Shown here: piece after piece, positions 34,241 to 46,219 of the stretch
Layout: every line of letters begins with the position of its first letter
Position numbering within the stretch: position 1 is the first letter of the stretch
Source: Parasitella parasitica
Lineage: Eukaryota; Mucoromycota; Mucoromycetes; Mucorales; Mucoraceae
Direction: 5' to 3'
NCBI GenBank assembly: GCA_025201805.1
Contig: MU619253.1
Location: 64,202 to 128,201, forward strand
DNA length: 64,000 bases
Made by a program: the position numbers and the translations under genes
The notes under the pieces: model-generated
Databases searched by the model: none
Seen by the model: the letters and a program-made list of their open reading frames with translations, nothing else
Told to the model about the DNA's origin: nothing

Positions 34241-34550
34241 TTGACACTATCCGTAGTATTAAACTAAAGAAGAAAAGAAAAGCTTAGACAATCAAAGTTT
34301 ATCTGTTTTCTGCGTTTTAGTCTCGGAGCTACTGGCAGTCTCCAATGGAAAAAAAATGCTCCGCGCAGTACTTTACATGCATCTTCAAACCAGATGCCTG
34401 TAACTTAATAATAGGATGCAACAATATTATAAGCCCTTTTCCTGAAAATAGGTGCTACTATCAGAGAAATAGCACCAATCTAGTTTTTTTTTCCGTTTAA
34501 AAATTACAAGTTTATTATTGCATGTTTAAAATGTTTACATATAAATACGT
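34241..34550. other. Intergenic
   Basis: 310 bases between the Bsd2 start and the permease stop, both on the minus strand. No gene seen. Confidence 0.5.
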
Positions 34551-36299
34551 CTAGTCTGTTGTTTGGATGACACCTTTGAATGTATGTCGCCCAGAGACAA
34601 ACCAAAAGAAGATGGAAAAGCACATGACAGCTCCAATCATTACAGAGGACCAATTCATGTTTTCAGGAGACACAGGTGAAGCGGATGGGATACACAGAAT
34701 CACTGCAAAGAAACTTGCCCAGACAACACTGATAAAATTAAGAGGCAGCCCAAATTTGCCCAAGTGAAAAGGGCCTTTAGGCATGTCATTTCGGACCCAA
34801 ATAAGGCGGCAAAGCAAAGGCAAGCCGTAAGACACATTGATGGAGATAACAGCAGCACTCATTATAGCTTGCCAATAGACAACAGAGCCAAATGATGGTA
34901 AAATAACAAGAATACAAATGACAAGCTGCACCAGTAAGCAGTTGATTGGGATGCTGCGGTCACCTGATATTTTGTACAAGAATTTGGAGTAGGGCAGTAC
35001 ACCATCGCGAGACAAGCTCCACATGAAATTACCGGCTGCAAGGATTGAATTGCACAGAGATCCGATCTGGGCAACAAGCAATATGACTAGAAAGAAGGCG
35101 GTGACGGCAGGGCTGTTGGTAGCTCTCAAAAAGAAGGTGGCTACTGGCATGTCTGAGGCCAATAATTCATCTATGTCTTGGATCGAGAATAGAGTAGAGA
35201 TGATTAGACCAAAGCCTTGCAAAACGGCACCTACGACACAGATGACAATTCCCCGGGGAGCAGTGGTGGCAGCATTTCGTGTGCCTTCAACGATCTGTGC
35301 ACCACACTCGTACCCGACTAATGCCCATCCAGAGGCCAACAAACCGATTAAGAAGACAAGGCCATTACTCTCATATCCTGTCGAATTAATAAACTCGGTA
35401 AAAACCCATTTTGGTGAGTTATGAGTGGGTGCCATGGCAGGAACGGCGATGACAACGATAAGTGTGCCGATCATTACCCAGACAACCATGAATTTGTTTA
35501 AATAAGCACTAAATCTCAAGCCTAAAATGTTGTAAGCAGTGCAGGCGATTATGAGTCCAATGTAGAGTCCCACAGATGCGCCTTGGGAGTCTACTTGATG
35601 TTCGTTCAGCGTATTGGCAATTGCATAAATGAAATCTGCTGCTGTATAAGCCAATGTCATCACCACTGCAATTAATCCTGTGAGATACGCATAGCCGTTG
35701 ATCCAAGCCATAACTACAATTGGTGATTTAGAAAATGACATGTGCGTAAATATGTGCTAAAAAAAACTTACAAGGGCCCCACTTCTTGCTACTGAGCATA
35801 AGAGACCAAGAATAGACACCACCAGCCAACGGGTAAGCAGATATTACTTCAGACATGGATAGTGCTATACACAAGACAAAAATAGATACGATGAACCAGC
35901 CCCAAAACAAAGCAGCAGGGCCTCCAGCACTAAGGCAAGGTCCAAATGTTACCATCCAACTAGGCAGCACCGCCATTGTTGAAAACGCAAATCCGCATTG
36001 CACGAATAAGCTGATCTCCCTTTTGAACTCTTGTTTATAGCCAAGATCTTGCAATCTCTGAGCGTCGGCATCCAAATGGTTGGTCTCTACATGCGTGATG
36101 TCTACTTTTTCAACAGAGGGCGGCAGGATGTTGTTGTGCACAGATGATGGTTTACTCGTCGCCTATTTTGGTATAAAATGTAGGTCAAGGAACGTCAGTA
36201 AATTCATGCATTGAGCTGCCTTTTGACTCGTGTTGTGTTGAGCTGTAGCAAACAAAAATTGGTTTGAACCATGCGTATATTTACATTTTCATCAGTCAT
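34551..36299 (-). CDS. APC-family amino-acid/choline-type permease
   Basis: Exons (minus strand) 36285-36299, 35772-36162 and 34551-35713 give 522 aa with about 12 membrane helices. DAQRLQDLGYKQEFKREISLF, GGPAALFWGWF, AYPLAGGVYSWSLML, and the conserved GYECGAQIVEGTRNAATTAPRGI segment are typical of the fungal GABA permease/choline transporter (Uga4/Hnm1/Bat1) branch of the APC superfamily. It would import a small amine or amino acid by proton coupling; the substrate cannot be told. The 15-nt first exon and 122-nt first intron are inferred from the ATG and frame; the first long exon lacks a well-placed ATG without it. Confidence 0.85.
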
Positions 36300-37861
36300 T
36301 TTTATGATTATTACTTGTGGTCAATGTAGATTACAATATTTTAAGCAGGAAAAGTACTTTTTCAACAAAGCAAACCCTCACCCAAAGAAAAAAAAAAGAA
36401 GATAAGAAAAGAAAGCGTATTTATATGCTTTGGGATTACCAAGTATGGCATAACACCAACTCCATGCAGCGTAATTAAATGCAAAATGCCATCACTTTTC
36501 CAAAACATCATGAATTCTCGATATGGCATTTTTGACATCAAAAGATCACATGGTATGCTTGGATTTTTACATTATTTCTTGTTTTAGATGTGAGAGATCG
36601 TATTCATGTTGAACCGTACAACAATCGCTGACAAATATATGTGAGCAGTGATGTGAAAAAAAAAAAGAAAGCAATACATGTTGTACTAGAAAAGTTTGGG
36701 AAAACCATTCTGGAGGGACAAGCCCTTATAGACAGGCAAGAGCCCAAGGGAATAAAAGAGTGCAAGGTAATGTCTCTATCGCACAAGCGTGTGAAGGTTT
36801 ATCACACGGTAAGATTGATTGCAAAAGCTGAACACAAGGATAAATTATTCACACAAAGTTGGATGGTTAACAAACCATTTTACAGCTAAAAATGATGGTG
36901 AGACTCAGAACATCAATGAACTATTATGAATGTCTGAATACCCACACGTATTATAATCTTCATGTTATGCTTTACTATAAAAAGCACGGGTCTGAAAGGA
37001 GTTTTTGTTAGGAATATGATGCACGCACTGCATAAAGACATATTTTTGATCTAGTCTTTCAGATGCTATAACTCATTCATGATTGAAACGAGTCTGCATT
37101 TAAATTGGTTTTCCATTCCAAAGCGTACAAAATTGTCTTGTTTTGGATTCAAGGTTAAATGCAGACATCGTTTAATTACTATAGTGCCAGAGACTTGATA
37201 TTAGACAAACATGTGCAGAAAGAAAGAAGCGATAGACATACACATTGCTGATTATAGTAGCTACATATGTTTTAATCAGGAACGACAGAGATGTTGTTCT
37301 CTGTCCTACAAGCTTCGTTTTGCTGATGTTTAATATTCGTGCAAGGCAGATGGACGGTTCTTATCAAAACAATAGCTATCGCGTATCTAAAAGGAAATAT
37401 AGCAAATAGAATAAATCAAAGCTACATATCTATGCGATTCTGCTTATCGAGCATTCCAAAAATTAATCTTTGCTGTCATTACACTTCTTGTAGGATGGTG
37501 AAATATACCAAAATATGAATAGCAAACAAATGCAAGATTAGGCGGTCTGACAATTTCGCTGCTTGGCTTTTTTTGCCGCTAATTTGAAAGACTCTTACTT
37601 GAAGGTAATTCACGGTAAAACGACTATTATATTGCTAATTTAATAATTTTTCCCCTACGAGTACGTAGCCCAATTAATTCGCGACAATGAGAATCTTTAT
37701 ATAAGCACTGAGGCAAGTGGTATCTATCATGCTTTATCACTATCCCATGGATAAGCATATCATGGAGTGCGCATTTAAAGATTTTCAAACCGAGATGCTT
37801 TAAACTGGTTGGAATCTCACAGTGGGTACAGCAGTTTTTTTTTTTTTTTTTCAATTCCTCC
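36300..37861. other. Intergenic
   Basis: 1.56 kb between the divergent permease and MoaA genes. A Lys-rich 82-codon open frame (36641-36889) has no recognisable domain. No gene supported. Confidence 0.4.
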
Positions 37862-39218
37862 ATGTGGATCAACAAGACGATTTCAAGGATATGCGTATCA
37901 AAAGTCCTTAGGAAATTCTGCTACAGCTCACAGGTATGTGTTGAGAAAGCTTATACATATACTCTCGAGTAATTTGATCCCCTTGATACAGGCAGCAGCA
38001 GTTAGTTCGGTAAACTGGAAATATTTTGTTTTTTGAAGGCACAAAAGCTGAAAATGCATATTACTTAGATTCCCAACAATACTTGTCCTGAAACTAAAGA
38101 AAGCCCCATTGTCACCAAGCATTTATTTGACAACTTCGATCGACATCATAACTATCTTCGTATATCCCTGACTGAGCGCTGCAACTTACGATGTATGTGG
38201 GCAGCAATAGTCATGCTGTGTATAATGACCTTTTTCCTTGTATAGGCACGTATTGTATGCCAGAGAGAGGAGTACCACTGACACCAGATAGTCAATTGCT
38301 CACAAAAGATGAGATTTTACGCTTAGCAAGACTATTTGTAAGCCAAGGCGTGACTAAAATTCGCCTGACTGGAGGAGAGCCTACCGTACGTCCTGACATT
38401 GTCGAACTGGTTCAAAATCTAGGGCAGCTTAAGCAGTATGGGCTTAAAAGTCTCGCGATGACTTCCAATGGAATTGCCTTGAAACGAAAGCTACCTGCGC
38501 TTGTAGAAGGAGGCTTGGATACCTTGAATGTGAGCTTGGATACGCTGGATCAGCACTTGTTTCAAGTCATGACGAGGCGAAAAGGGTTTGATAAAGTGAT
38601 CGGAGCCATTGATGAAGCCGTACGGTTGAAAATGCCACACGTCAAGATTAACACAGTAGTTATGCGTGGAGTGAATGATCAGGAGGTGCTGAACTTCGCG
38701 GCATATACAAATAATCACCCGGTAAATGTGAGGTTCATTGAATATATGCCTTTTGATGGGAACAGGTGGAGTCGGGACAAATTGGTGCCCTTCAAAGAAC
38801 TGATTGGACGTATTGAAAGCATGTATGGCAGACTAAACAAGCTGAGAGATGGGATGAATGATACAACCAAGGTAAACACGCAGAGCTTTAAAAGATATCA
38901 GTACGTGCATTAATAGGGGGGCTGCACTAGCATTATCAGATTCCTGGATATCAGGGTAAGCTTGGGTTTATTACATCCATGACAGACCATTTCTGTGGGA
39001 CATGCAATCGTTTGCGAATCACTGCTGATGGAAACATCAAGGTTTGTTTATTTGGCAACGCCGAAGTTTCGTTAAGAGACATGATCCGCCAAGGAAAAAC
39101 TGACGATGAGCTATTGGAAATTATTGGAGCAGCCATCAAAAAGAAGAAGAAGCAGCATGCTGGTATGTTTGAATTGGCCTCTAAGAAGAACAGACCAATG
39201 ATTCTTATCGGCGGTTAG
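37862..39218 (+). CDS. MOCS1: MoaA/MOCS1A-type radical SAM GTP 3',8-cyclase
   Basis: Five exons (37862-37933, 37992-38009, 38069-38192, 38246-38871, 38931-39218) give 375 aa. It catalyses the first step of molybdenum-cofactor synthesis with MoaC. The N-terminus [19 protein letters not shown] is a likely mitochondrial presequence. The radical SAM cluster motif RCNLRCTYCMP (C-x3-C-x2-C) is assembled across an intron; [20 protein letters not shown] and [11 protein letters not shown] follow; the C-terminal cluster cysteines are in [15 protein letters not shown] and KVCLFG. The protein ends in Gly-Gly, as MoaA/MOCS1A proteins do. The MoaC reading frame begins just downstream (see that entry). Confidence 0.93.
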
Positions 39219-39220
39219 CA

Positions 39221-39995
39221 ATGTGTCTATATATCATTACAACAGTACCCATTTGCATTGTATACAATTTTACACACATAGCCATTAAAACATATTTTTT
39301 TGCTCGCCTATACTGTTGTAATGATATATGACTTTTGACATTCGCAATTGTGGATCTAATCATACTTTTTGTGGATATTTTATCTAGTTGCGAGACACAG
39401 TAACAATCCCCTAAAATCCAATCTTCCGTTGTATTTGTTACCATCAGCATTATTGACACGATACAACAGCAGCTCGAGATGTTATTCGACAAAGCCGAGA
39501 CTCACCCACACAGATCCTCAAACAGGCGAAGCAAGAATGGTTTCCGTAACAGAAAAGACCTCCACCAAAAGAGAAGCGAGAGCAATCGGCCGTATCATCC
39601 TCCCAGATCAAGCATACAAGTTGTTGAAAGAAAACCATGTTCAAACTGTCAAAGGCAACGTCCTCACCGTAGCACAAATAGCTGGCATTCAGGCCGCAAA
39701 GACAACCTCAAATTTGATTCCCCTCTGCCACCCGCTTTTGTTGGGTTTGATTGATGTCCGCCTCTGGTTGAGTGATGAAAAGCAAAGTGTCGAGTGTGAA
39801 TCAACTGTCCAAACATCAGGTAAAACGGGTGTAGAAATGGAAGCATTGACAGCTACTAGCGTAGCCTTATTGACAGTCTACGACATGTGCAAAGCTGCCT
39901 CAAAAGAAATGGTGATTGAAGGTATTCGGGTGGTTGAAAAGACAGGCGGCAAGAGTGGCCCATGGAAATCCGCATTTAAGCAGTCTGATGAATAA
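39221..39995 (+). CDS. MOCS1: MoaC/MOCS1B-type cyclic pyranopterin monophosphate synthase
   Basis: The MoaC domain lies in the exon ending at 39995: TDPQTGEARMVSVTEK, KGNVLTVAQIAGIQAAKTTS, LIPLCHPLLLG, GKTGVEMEALTATSVALLTVYDMCKA, the conserved MoaC motifs. The exon begins at 39388 after TTTTATCTAG and has no ATG before the domain, only LLTRYNSSSRCYSTKP, a presequence-like stretch. Two starts fit: (a) ATG 39221, two bases after the MoaA stop, through 39317, spliced to 39388 (234 aa); or (b) splicing from 39213 within the last MoaA Gly codon to 39388, giving a MoaA-MoaC fusion. I give coordinates for (a). The enzyme completes cPMP synthesis. Confidence 0.85.
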
Positions 39996-40441
39996 ATCTG
40001 GATGATTCAAAGCCAGGTGCTCCTTATAAAAAGGCATGCGAAATGCTGAAACTGTGTTTCTTTTTTCTTTCAACTAAAATACGGGCGTGAGCAGAGTCGT
40101 GGTATAAGCGAATCTTTATCAATGGGCCTTATCGCGCTACTCATCCCCACGAGCAAGGAAGGCTCGGTATCTTGTATATCGGCTGGTACATTGGCGCTAG
40201 TTATCAATCGGTTTCTTCCAACTGAATGACGCTAAACCAACTGTACGCACAATCAAATCCATATAAATTGAATGAAAACATTTTCGCTATTCCACGGATA
40301 GTGATAGTCTCATTTTTGAGCCATAATTTCCCCTTTGTATCTGAAACCAAATGTCAAATGAATCAGAAAACAAGACAAAAGACAAATGTTTATCTTTAAA
40401 CGTTTATTATGTATTGTTGTATTGTTCAGATGAAAACATTT
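39996..40441. other. Intergenic, convergent 3' regions
   Basis: About 450 bases between the convergent MoaC and eS25 genes; nothing recognised. Confidence 0.5.
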
Positions 40442-41007
40442 TTACTCTTCGGAAGCAGCAGCAGCAGGCTTCTTTTCATCACCAGTGGCACGAGTGTAGA
40501 TGACTTGAGAGTGGTGACGAGAGACGGCCTTGATCAAACCTTGAGCTTCGAGCTCACGAATGGCAATACGAGCCAAAGAACCGTTCAACTTGAGACGGTC
40601 AACCAAAACTGATTGGGAGATGAGCTTGTAAGTGGGGACTTCCTTGAACAAACGGTCGTAGGTGGGCTTATCGAGGATAACCATGTTGTTGGACTTGTCC
40701 TTGACCTTCTTGGCAGACCACTTCTTCTTGGCCTTCTTACCTCCAGTGCTTGAGCTGGGCTTACTGGCGACGTCTTTCTTAGCCTATTTAATGCACTGTG
40801 TTAATGTTTTGATTGCATGTCCACAAAAAAAAAAGCGTGCAAGAGTAAATCGATAGTTGATTTCATAGAATGGATGTGTACCAAAAGATGATGTTTATAG
40901 CATTCGTCCATCTATCCATCCATCCATCCATTTCACATCTGCCCTCCTGGTACGCTTTCAATTTGGCACTGTTTTGTAGATTGATATGCTGGTGGAATAC
41001 TTACCAT
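40442..41007 (-). CDS. RPS25: 40S ribosomal protein eS25
   Basis: Exons (minus strand) 41005-41007 and 40442-40783 give 114 aa. The first exon is only the ATG, followed by a 221-nt intron, a pattern common in fungal ribosomal protein genes. The protein has the basic N-terminus ([18 protein letters not shown]), [20 protein letters not shown], and [20 protein letters not shown], all family signatures, and a short Ala-rich acidic tail. A TCCA tetranucleotide repeat sits inside the intron near 40910-40933. Confidence 0.95.
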
Positions 41008-41441
41008 TGTAGATTTAGAGAAAGAACAGAGATGGGGCTGCTAATGAAGTAGACCCTTTTGTAAATGATGCGACACTCTCTCCCGCCATCTCAGCCTAGC
41101 TTCCTGGCCCACACTCGGTCAAGCGTCGTTTTCGCTCGGAGCATCCTATGTCCGATGATCCAAACAATTATATCGAAAACCCGGACATGTGAAAAGCAAA
41201 CAAATACAACGTCAAAGCATTTACAGTCAAAACCAGATGAATGCGATAACATCCTTAATAAAGCACGGGACTTGCTGCAACTGTTTACGGAATAATAACA
41301 TGTTGTTCTGGGTGTCGCTTTGGAGGACTCGTGTATTATTAAAAGAGCAGCCGGCATCCATTAAGATGGAAGGAGTCTTAAATGGATTCCTTTTTATAAG
41401 TCTGAGCCAAAAGGTTTTTCTTTGGTAATAACCTACAACAA
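41008..41441. promoter_or_regulatory. Divergent promoter, eS25/J-protein, with possible small gene
   Basis: About 430 bases between divergent start codons. A 76-codon frame from ATG 41065 to 41295 ends in a helical, acidic stretch (ECDNILNKARDLLQLFTE), and another frame is open to 41428. Either could belong to a small gene or be chance; I do not recognise them. Confidence 0.3.
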
Positions 41442-42073
41442 ATGGTAGAGCACTTGTACAAGACTTTGGGGCTTCAGTATGGCGCCACCCTTATAGAAAT
41501 CAAAAAGGTTTTTACAATGGAATTATCATGCTTTTTAATTCACACCTAATCCGAACCATTTGCTTTGCTTGCCATTGTTTTTACAGGCCTATCGTTCTTT
41601 AGTAAAGTGTCAAAAAGCAGATTTATGAATCAAACATGGATGAACTAAAAGTAAAATCATAGGCCAAAGAATACCACCCTGACAAAAACAAAGAAGGTGC
41701 TGAAAAGGTACATTGAAGCCCATCCTATTTAAAGCAAACAGCTGATATTCTCTCGAGTTTAAAGAAATCAGTAATGCGTACAGTATACTATGCGATTCAG
41801 AAAAGCTATCCGAATACAAAAGAAAAAACCCTAGTGGAACATCATCTTCGACTTCATCATATACAGGCCCTAATGCCTCTGGATTCGATTTTCCATATGG
41901 CCCTGGATTCTTTACTCACTTTGATTTTGGACCCAACACACAAACACCACCACCACGACCTCGACATACAGAAAATCAAACATCGCCGCCACCGCCACCA
42001 GAGAGGCCACCACGTAAGTGTGTATTGCTCATTGTGATAGTCGCTATTGATCGACTAAATTATTATTATTGTC

Positions 42074-42104
<31 letters not shown>

Positions 42105-43262
42105 CCTATTTTGATATTCGAGCCAATTGCACACTTGAGCTGGATGATATATACAATGGCACAAAAATCAGCGTAGAATACGAAAAAGAAGTATACTGCA
42201 GTGTGTGCAAAAAGTAAGCAAACGGGTCCATGTCTCGTTTTTATAACTGATGAAAATTGTAGTTATAGGAAGCAGCCAAGCTTAAAACGATTTAGAGTGT
42301 GTGAGCGATGTGATGGATCAGGATTGATCAAAAAATACTTGGACAGCAGAAAAGCGCAAACACCAATCCGATGTGTTTTCTGTAAAGGCCATGGTCAACT
42401 AAAGTACTATATTGATTGTAAAAATTGCAAAGGCGCAAGTATAAAAAAATGCAGTGCGACAATCAAAATACCCAAAGGCATTCATGAGGGTCAAACACTC
42501 GGCGTAAAAGATAGAGGTTACACACGGTCCGACAAGACAAAGGGAAACTTGCGTGTTGAAATCAATGTTCTTGATCACCCAGTGTTCACGCGAGAGGGAG
42601 ACAATCTGCGCATTACGGCCAAGATATCCTTGAAAGAAGCCATCATGGGTTTTGCTGACATGAAACTATGCACTCATTTGGACGGTAGAAAGGTGCTCGT
42701 GTCTCAAATGTGTGGCTATACAATCAGACCAAATTCACAGAGACGACTTCCAGGCGAAGGAATGCCAATATACGGCAGTAAGTCAAATTCTTACGGTGAT
42801 TTGATCATCACGTTCGATGTGGAATGGCAAGATACCATACAAATACCGCCATCTAAAGCTGCCAAAGATGCAATCGACAATATGTTTCAAACGGACGAGC
42901 AGAAAAAGAATAGGGAAAATGTAATTGTCATTGATGACGATGAGGATAGAGAAGACTCACCAGCAAACGACAGACAAGTGAGCAATGACTCACCAACGAC
43001 ACAAAGTCCCTCAATGAAAGGAAATGATTTGGGAGAAATGTCTCAAAAATCCGATGGATTAGGCGACACTTCGGTAGGTGCGACCAGTTTCCATAATATA
43101 CTCAGGTTTTATAAACATTATTGCATATGGTAGGAGGACAGTGATGATGTAGAAAAGAGGTTTGAAGACTTTGAGGAGGCAAGGTCTTCGTTTTTTACAC
43201 ATTCTGATGAGGAGGACATGCCGATGAGTGATGCGGCGTCATTTTTAGATGGTTTATTTTAG
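41442..43262 (+). CDS. Type I (DnaJ/Ydj1-like) J-protein co-chaperone
   Basis: Seven exons (41442-41507, 41587-41601, 41663-41707, 41758-42013, 42102-42213, 42263-43073, 43134-43262) give 477 aa. The J domain (residues 1-62) starts MVEHLYKTLGLQYGATL and has HPD at 32-34. A short Gly/Phe- and Pro-rich linker follows, then four zinc motifs: CSVCKK and CKNCKGAS (degenerate) and CERCDGSG, CVFCKGHG (canonical), then the client-binding domains (GNLRVEINVLDHPVFTREGDN; RLPGEGMP). The tail is acidic, with a SUMO-interaction-like VIVIDDDED, and has no CaaX box, unlike Ydj1. It would deliver clients to Hsp70. A NAG alternative at the sixth acceptor would drop two residues. Confidence 0.9.
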
Positions 43263-43503
43263 CAAGATTATCACTTGAATAAAGCTATAAGAACCATCAA
43301 AAATTTAAATATGTAGAATGTACAATATGCCTATTAACCTACCACTACTGATTTCACGACGAGCGAGTGGTGAACGTAGAGGTTTATTCCCCAAGACTCA
43401 AAAGCAATTTTCTCATTGTCATACTAGACCATTACAGTCAAAGAGTTCGTAAATAAGTTTATTTTTTCTCATAAAAAGGAATGGGTAATATTAGGTTGGC
43501 GTT

Positions 43504-44842
43504 TTAAGCTTTGCAAAAATTTGTCTGATTCAATGCACCCTTTGCTGCGTCAACATCATTGCTGTTAATTACTACCAAAATGTTTGCTTGCTGTAAATGT
43601 GAATTTTTTGTTTGATACAGGGTATTCGTCAATTCTTCCTTCCAGCCTTCGGGTTGGATCAATACACAAGTCAATTCTTGAATCAGACCTTGTTCGTATT
43701 TCTGGCTCACTTCCTCTCTCATTTTTTGGAACATTTTTCTCTTTTCTTTTCTCAACTCTGAAGCCAAGTGTTTATCGTCTTTCAATGTTTCCAATTTTTC
43801 ATTCAATTCATTGTTCAAGATTTGCAGTTGCTGAGTCATTTTCTTAAGTAATTCCTTTTTGTTCAAATTTCCTCTGATTTTCGCCGTGAAATTTTGTTTT
43901 ACTATGTCAAACTTTTTGTCAAGTCTTTCATTCAGTTTCTGTTCCAAATCTTTCATGAAGGTCTTTTTCCAATTTTGTTTCAATTGCTCCTTGGATTCTT
44001 CTTCGGACTGCTCTTCGGGCTGCTCTTCGGGCAGTTCTTCGGGCAGTTCTTCGGGCAGTTCTTCAGGCAGTTCTTCAGAACTTTTACAAGTTGATTCTTC
44101 AAGCTTTTGATCCGATTCTTGATTTTGAGTTTCGGTCTTCTCCTTGAGTTCTTCCAATTTTTGTTTCCACAATTCATCTTCTACTTCATCTTTCAATGCA
44201 TCCAAGATTTCATTCCAAACCTCTGATGCATCGTTAATGTCTGAGCCTATTTCTTTCTCAATATCCTCCTGCCCTTGGTTCAACTCCTTCTTCAACTCCT
44301 CGTATATTTCAAGACTGGATTCTTTCAAAATGTGGTCCAATTCTTCCAACTTGTCGTCAAAAACTTCATCCGATTCTTCTAGCCACTTTTCAAAGTCATC
44401 TTCCAATGCCACATATTTTGCGTTGATTTTTTCGAACAATGTGTCCTCCAATATTTTGTCCAGTTTTTCTTCCAAATGTTCTTTAGCGCACTCCAAAACC
44501 ATAGTTTGGAGTGTGTCTATCTTTGATTTACTTTTTCTTGCAGATCTTCTAGACCTTGGAAGGGATATTGCAATCATGTACGCTTTGGCCATACCTAAAT
44601 ACAGAATGCATGTTAGTGTTTGAGTCTGGTAATTACAATAACTAGTGCACTCACCAACACTTGACAGAGCGTACAATCCTTTCTCCGTCGTTTATAGCAT
44701 AACAGCTGCTAGACTCGATAGTTCCAAAGTCTTTTGAGCGTTAGTTGAATCATCTTTTTAACGTGTCTAATACCATAGTAGTCTTACCAATTCCAACAAA
44801 ATACTTGTAATCTTGTCTAGTGGTAGTGTTTGTGTTTTCCAT
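43504..44842 (-). pseudogene. Hsp70-like/coiled-coil family, copy B (rearranged)
   Basis: Shares with copies A and C the upstream repeat, the first exon (44788-44842, MENTNTTTRQDYKYFVGI), intron and second exon (DFGTIESSSCYAI). In the third exon the frame reads WYGQSVHDCNIPSKV and stops, and the remaining Hsp70-like region is absent. Downstream a long frame (43504 to about 44600) encodes some 360 residues of highly charged coiled coil, including a tandem EELP/EEQP repeat near 44000-44075, and ends ILVVINSNDVDAAKGAL, comparable with the Hsp70-like last strand of copy C. The coil differs in sequence from that of copy C. It looks like a deletion derivative; a coil-only protein from the ATG near 44593 is possible. 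Confidence 0.6.
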
Positions 44843-46219
44843 GTTGATTGTTTTGATGGAGGAAAAAAAAAAAAAAGAACACACAACAATTGCATGATTC
44901 ATATAGTTTTTTTTCCCTCTACATGTTAACATTCGAGATTCTTTATGTTCTTTTGATGGCAAAGCATGAAACACAAGATGGCTCATTCTGAACTCATGAG
45001 CCGTAAGAAGACGAGTACAGTATGCACCGCCTAAACTGCTGTTTTAAGAATCTGTTACACCTGTTCATTATTTTATTTCTTATATAAGGGAATGCAAAAT
45101 TCCATACATCAGCAGGCTTCTTTATGACAAAAAGAGATCAGCAAAGACGATCCGGCAAGTGCTATTATTATACATATTAGCATGCGCGTATCATCCTGAA
45201 CTGAGGTTCTTTGTCTACACGAAGCTCTATATTAAACAATCCTGAAGAATAGCAATCACAATAAAAGTATCTAAATGAGCGCAGCTCTTATCGTGTTTGT
45301 ATCTCGAGTTGCGATGAGACAATGTGATGACCAGGAGTACAAATGCTTTTTAATTCTTTATTAAATCGAATGCGTTATTAAGGTTCCGTAGATAATGTTA
45401 TTATTTACAATTTACAAATATTCTAAACCGCTCAGCTAACCAAAAAAAAAATAAAGATCGTTATGTGTCTATTTTTGTTCAGCACAAAATAAAGACTTGA
45501 TTTGATGAATGGAAGCAAGTAATCAAATGTTGTTGCAAATGCACGCGGGGTATGAATTGGGATTGAAGAGCCTATCTCATTTTTGTTCGAGATTGCCATT
45601 TCCAGAAAAACAATCTTCTTTAAAGAATATTTACAGACCCAAATGAGTAGTTGACGACCAAAAAGGTAATAGTAATAATGGTAGGGCCAAACGTGCTCTG
45701 TGCACTAGTATAATATAATTGTGAGTTTTATTTATTAAATTGCATCGATATTTTAGAAAAAGCGAGTTTGAAGTTTATTGCAAAAAACTCGAAAAAGTTG
45801 GTCTGTAATCTGCAAATGTACATTACCATCATATAAGGACAATATTCTGGAACAAATGCAATTAATGTATACCTTAGTAAAAAACCTCGTTTTTCGACTG
45901 AAAAATTGACTTTTGTCAAATTGGACTTTTCAGACGAGGTACCATAGGGCCAAAATCGAGTTGAAAAAAAGTTTTTCAGAAAACTGCAAATTTGCATCAG
46001 AATGAGTAAGTGGACTGATAGCAATTGTCTAATATGGTTTTGAGTGAAATAGAAGGTCAAAAATCCGCTTAAAACAGCATTTATTTGCTAAAATAAGCCA
46101 ATTTATAGGCCTGACGACATTTATTTGGTCCTTACAGTGGTTAATTAATCAATCATAGGTATTAAAAATATTACATGTAAAGATGAATATAACGACTTTG
46201 TATATATTCATGATTTTAT
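44843..46219 (-). repeat. Upstream repeat of the Hsp70-like family, copy B
   Basis: About 1.4 kb repeated upstream of copies A and C. The imperfect hairpin is at 45885-45939. Copies B and C share about 130 bases more at the distal end (GGTCCTTACAGTGGTTAAT and onward to about 46219) than copy A does, so they form the longer version of the repeat. Confidence 0.85.

Noticed and set aside
36641-36889. Lys-rich 82-codon frame
   Set aside because: Contains a homopolymeric Lys run and no domain; not supported as a gene.
39479-39754. Alternative frame in the MoaC exon
   Set aside because: Shadow frame; the MoaC motifs lie in the other frame.
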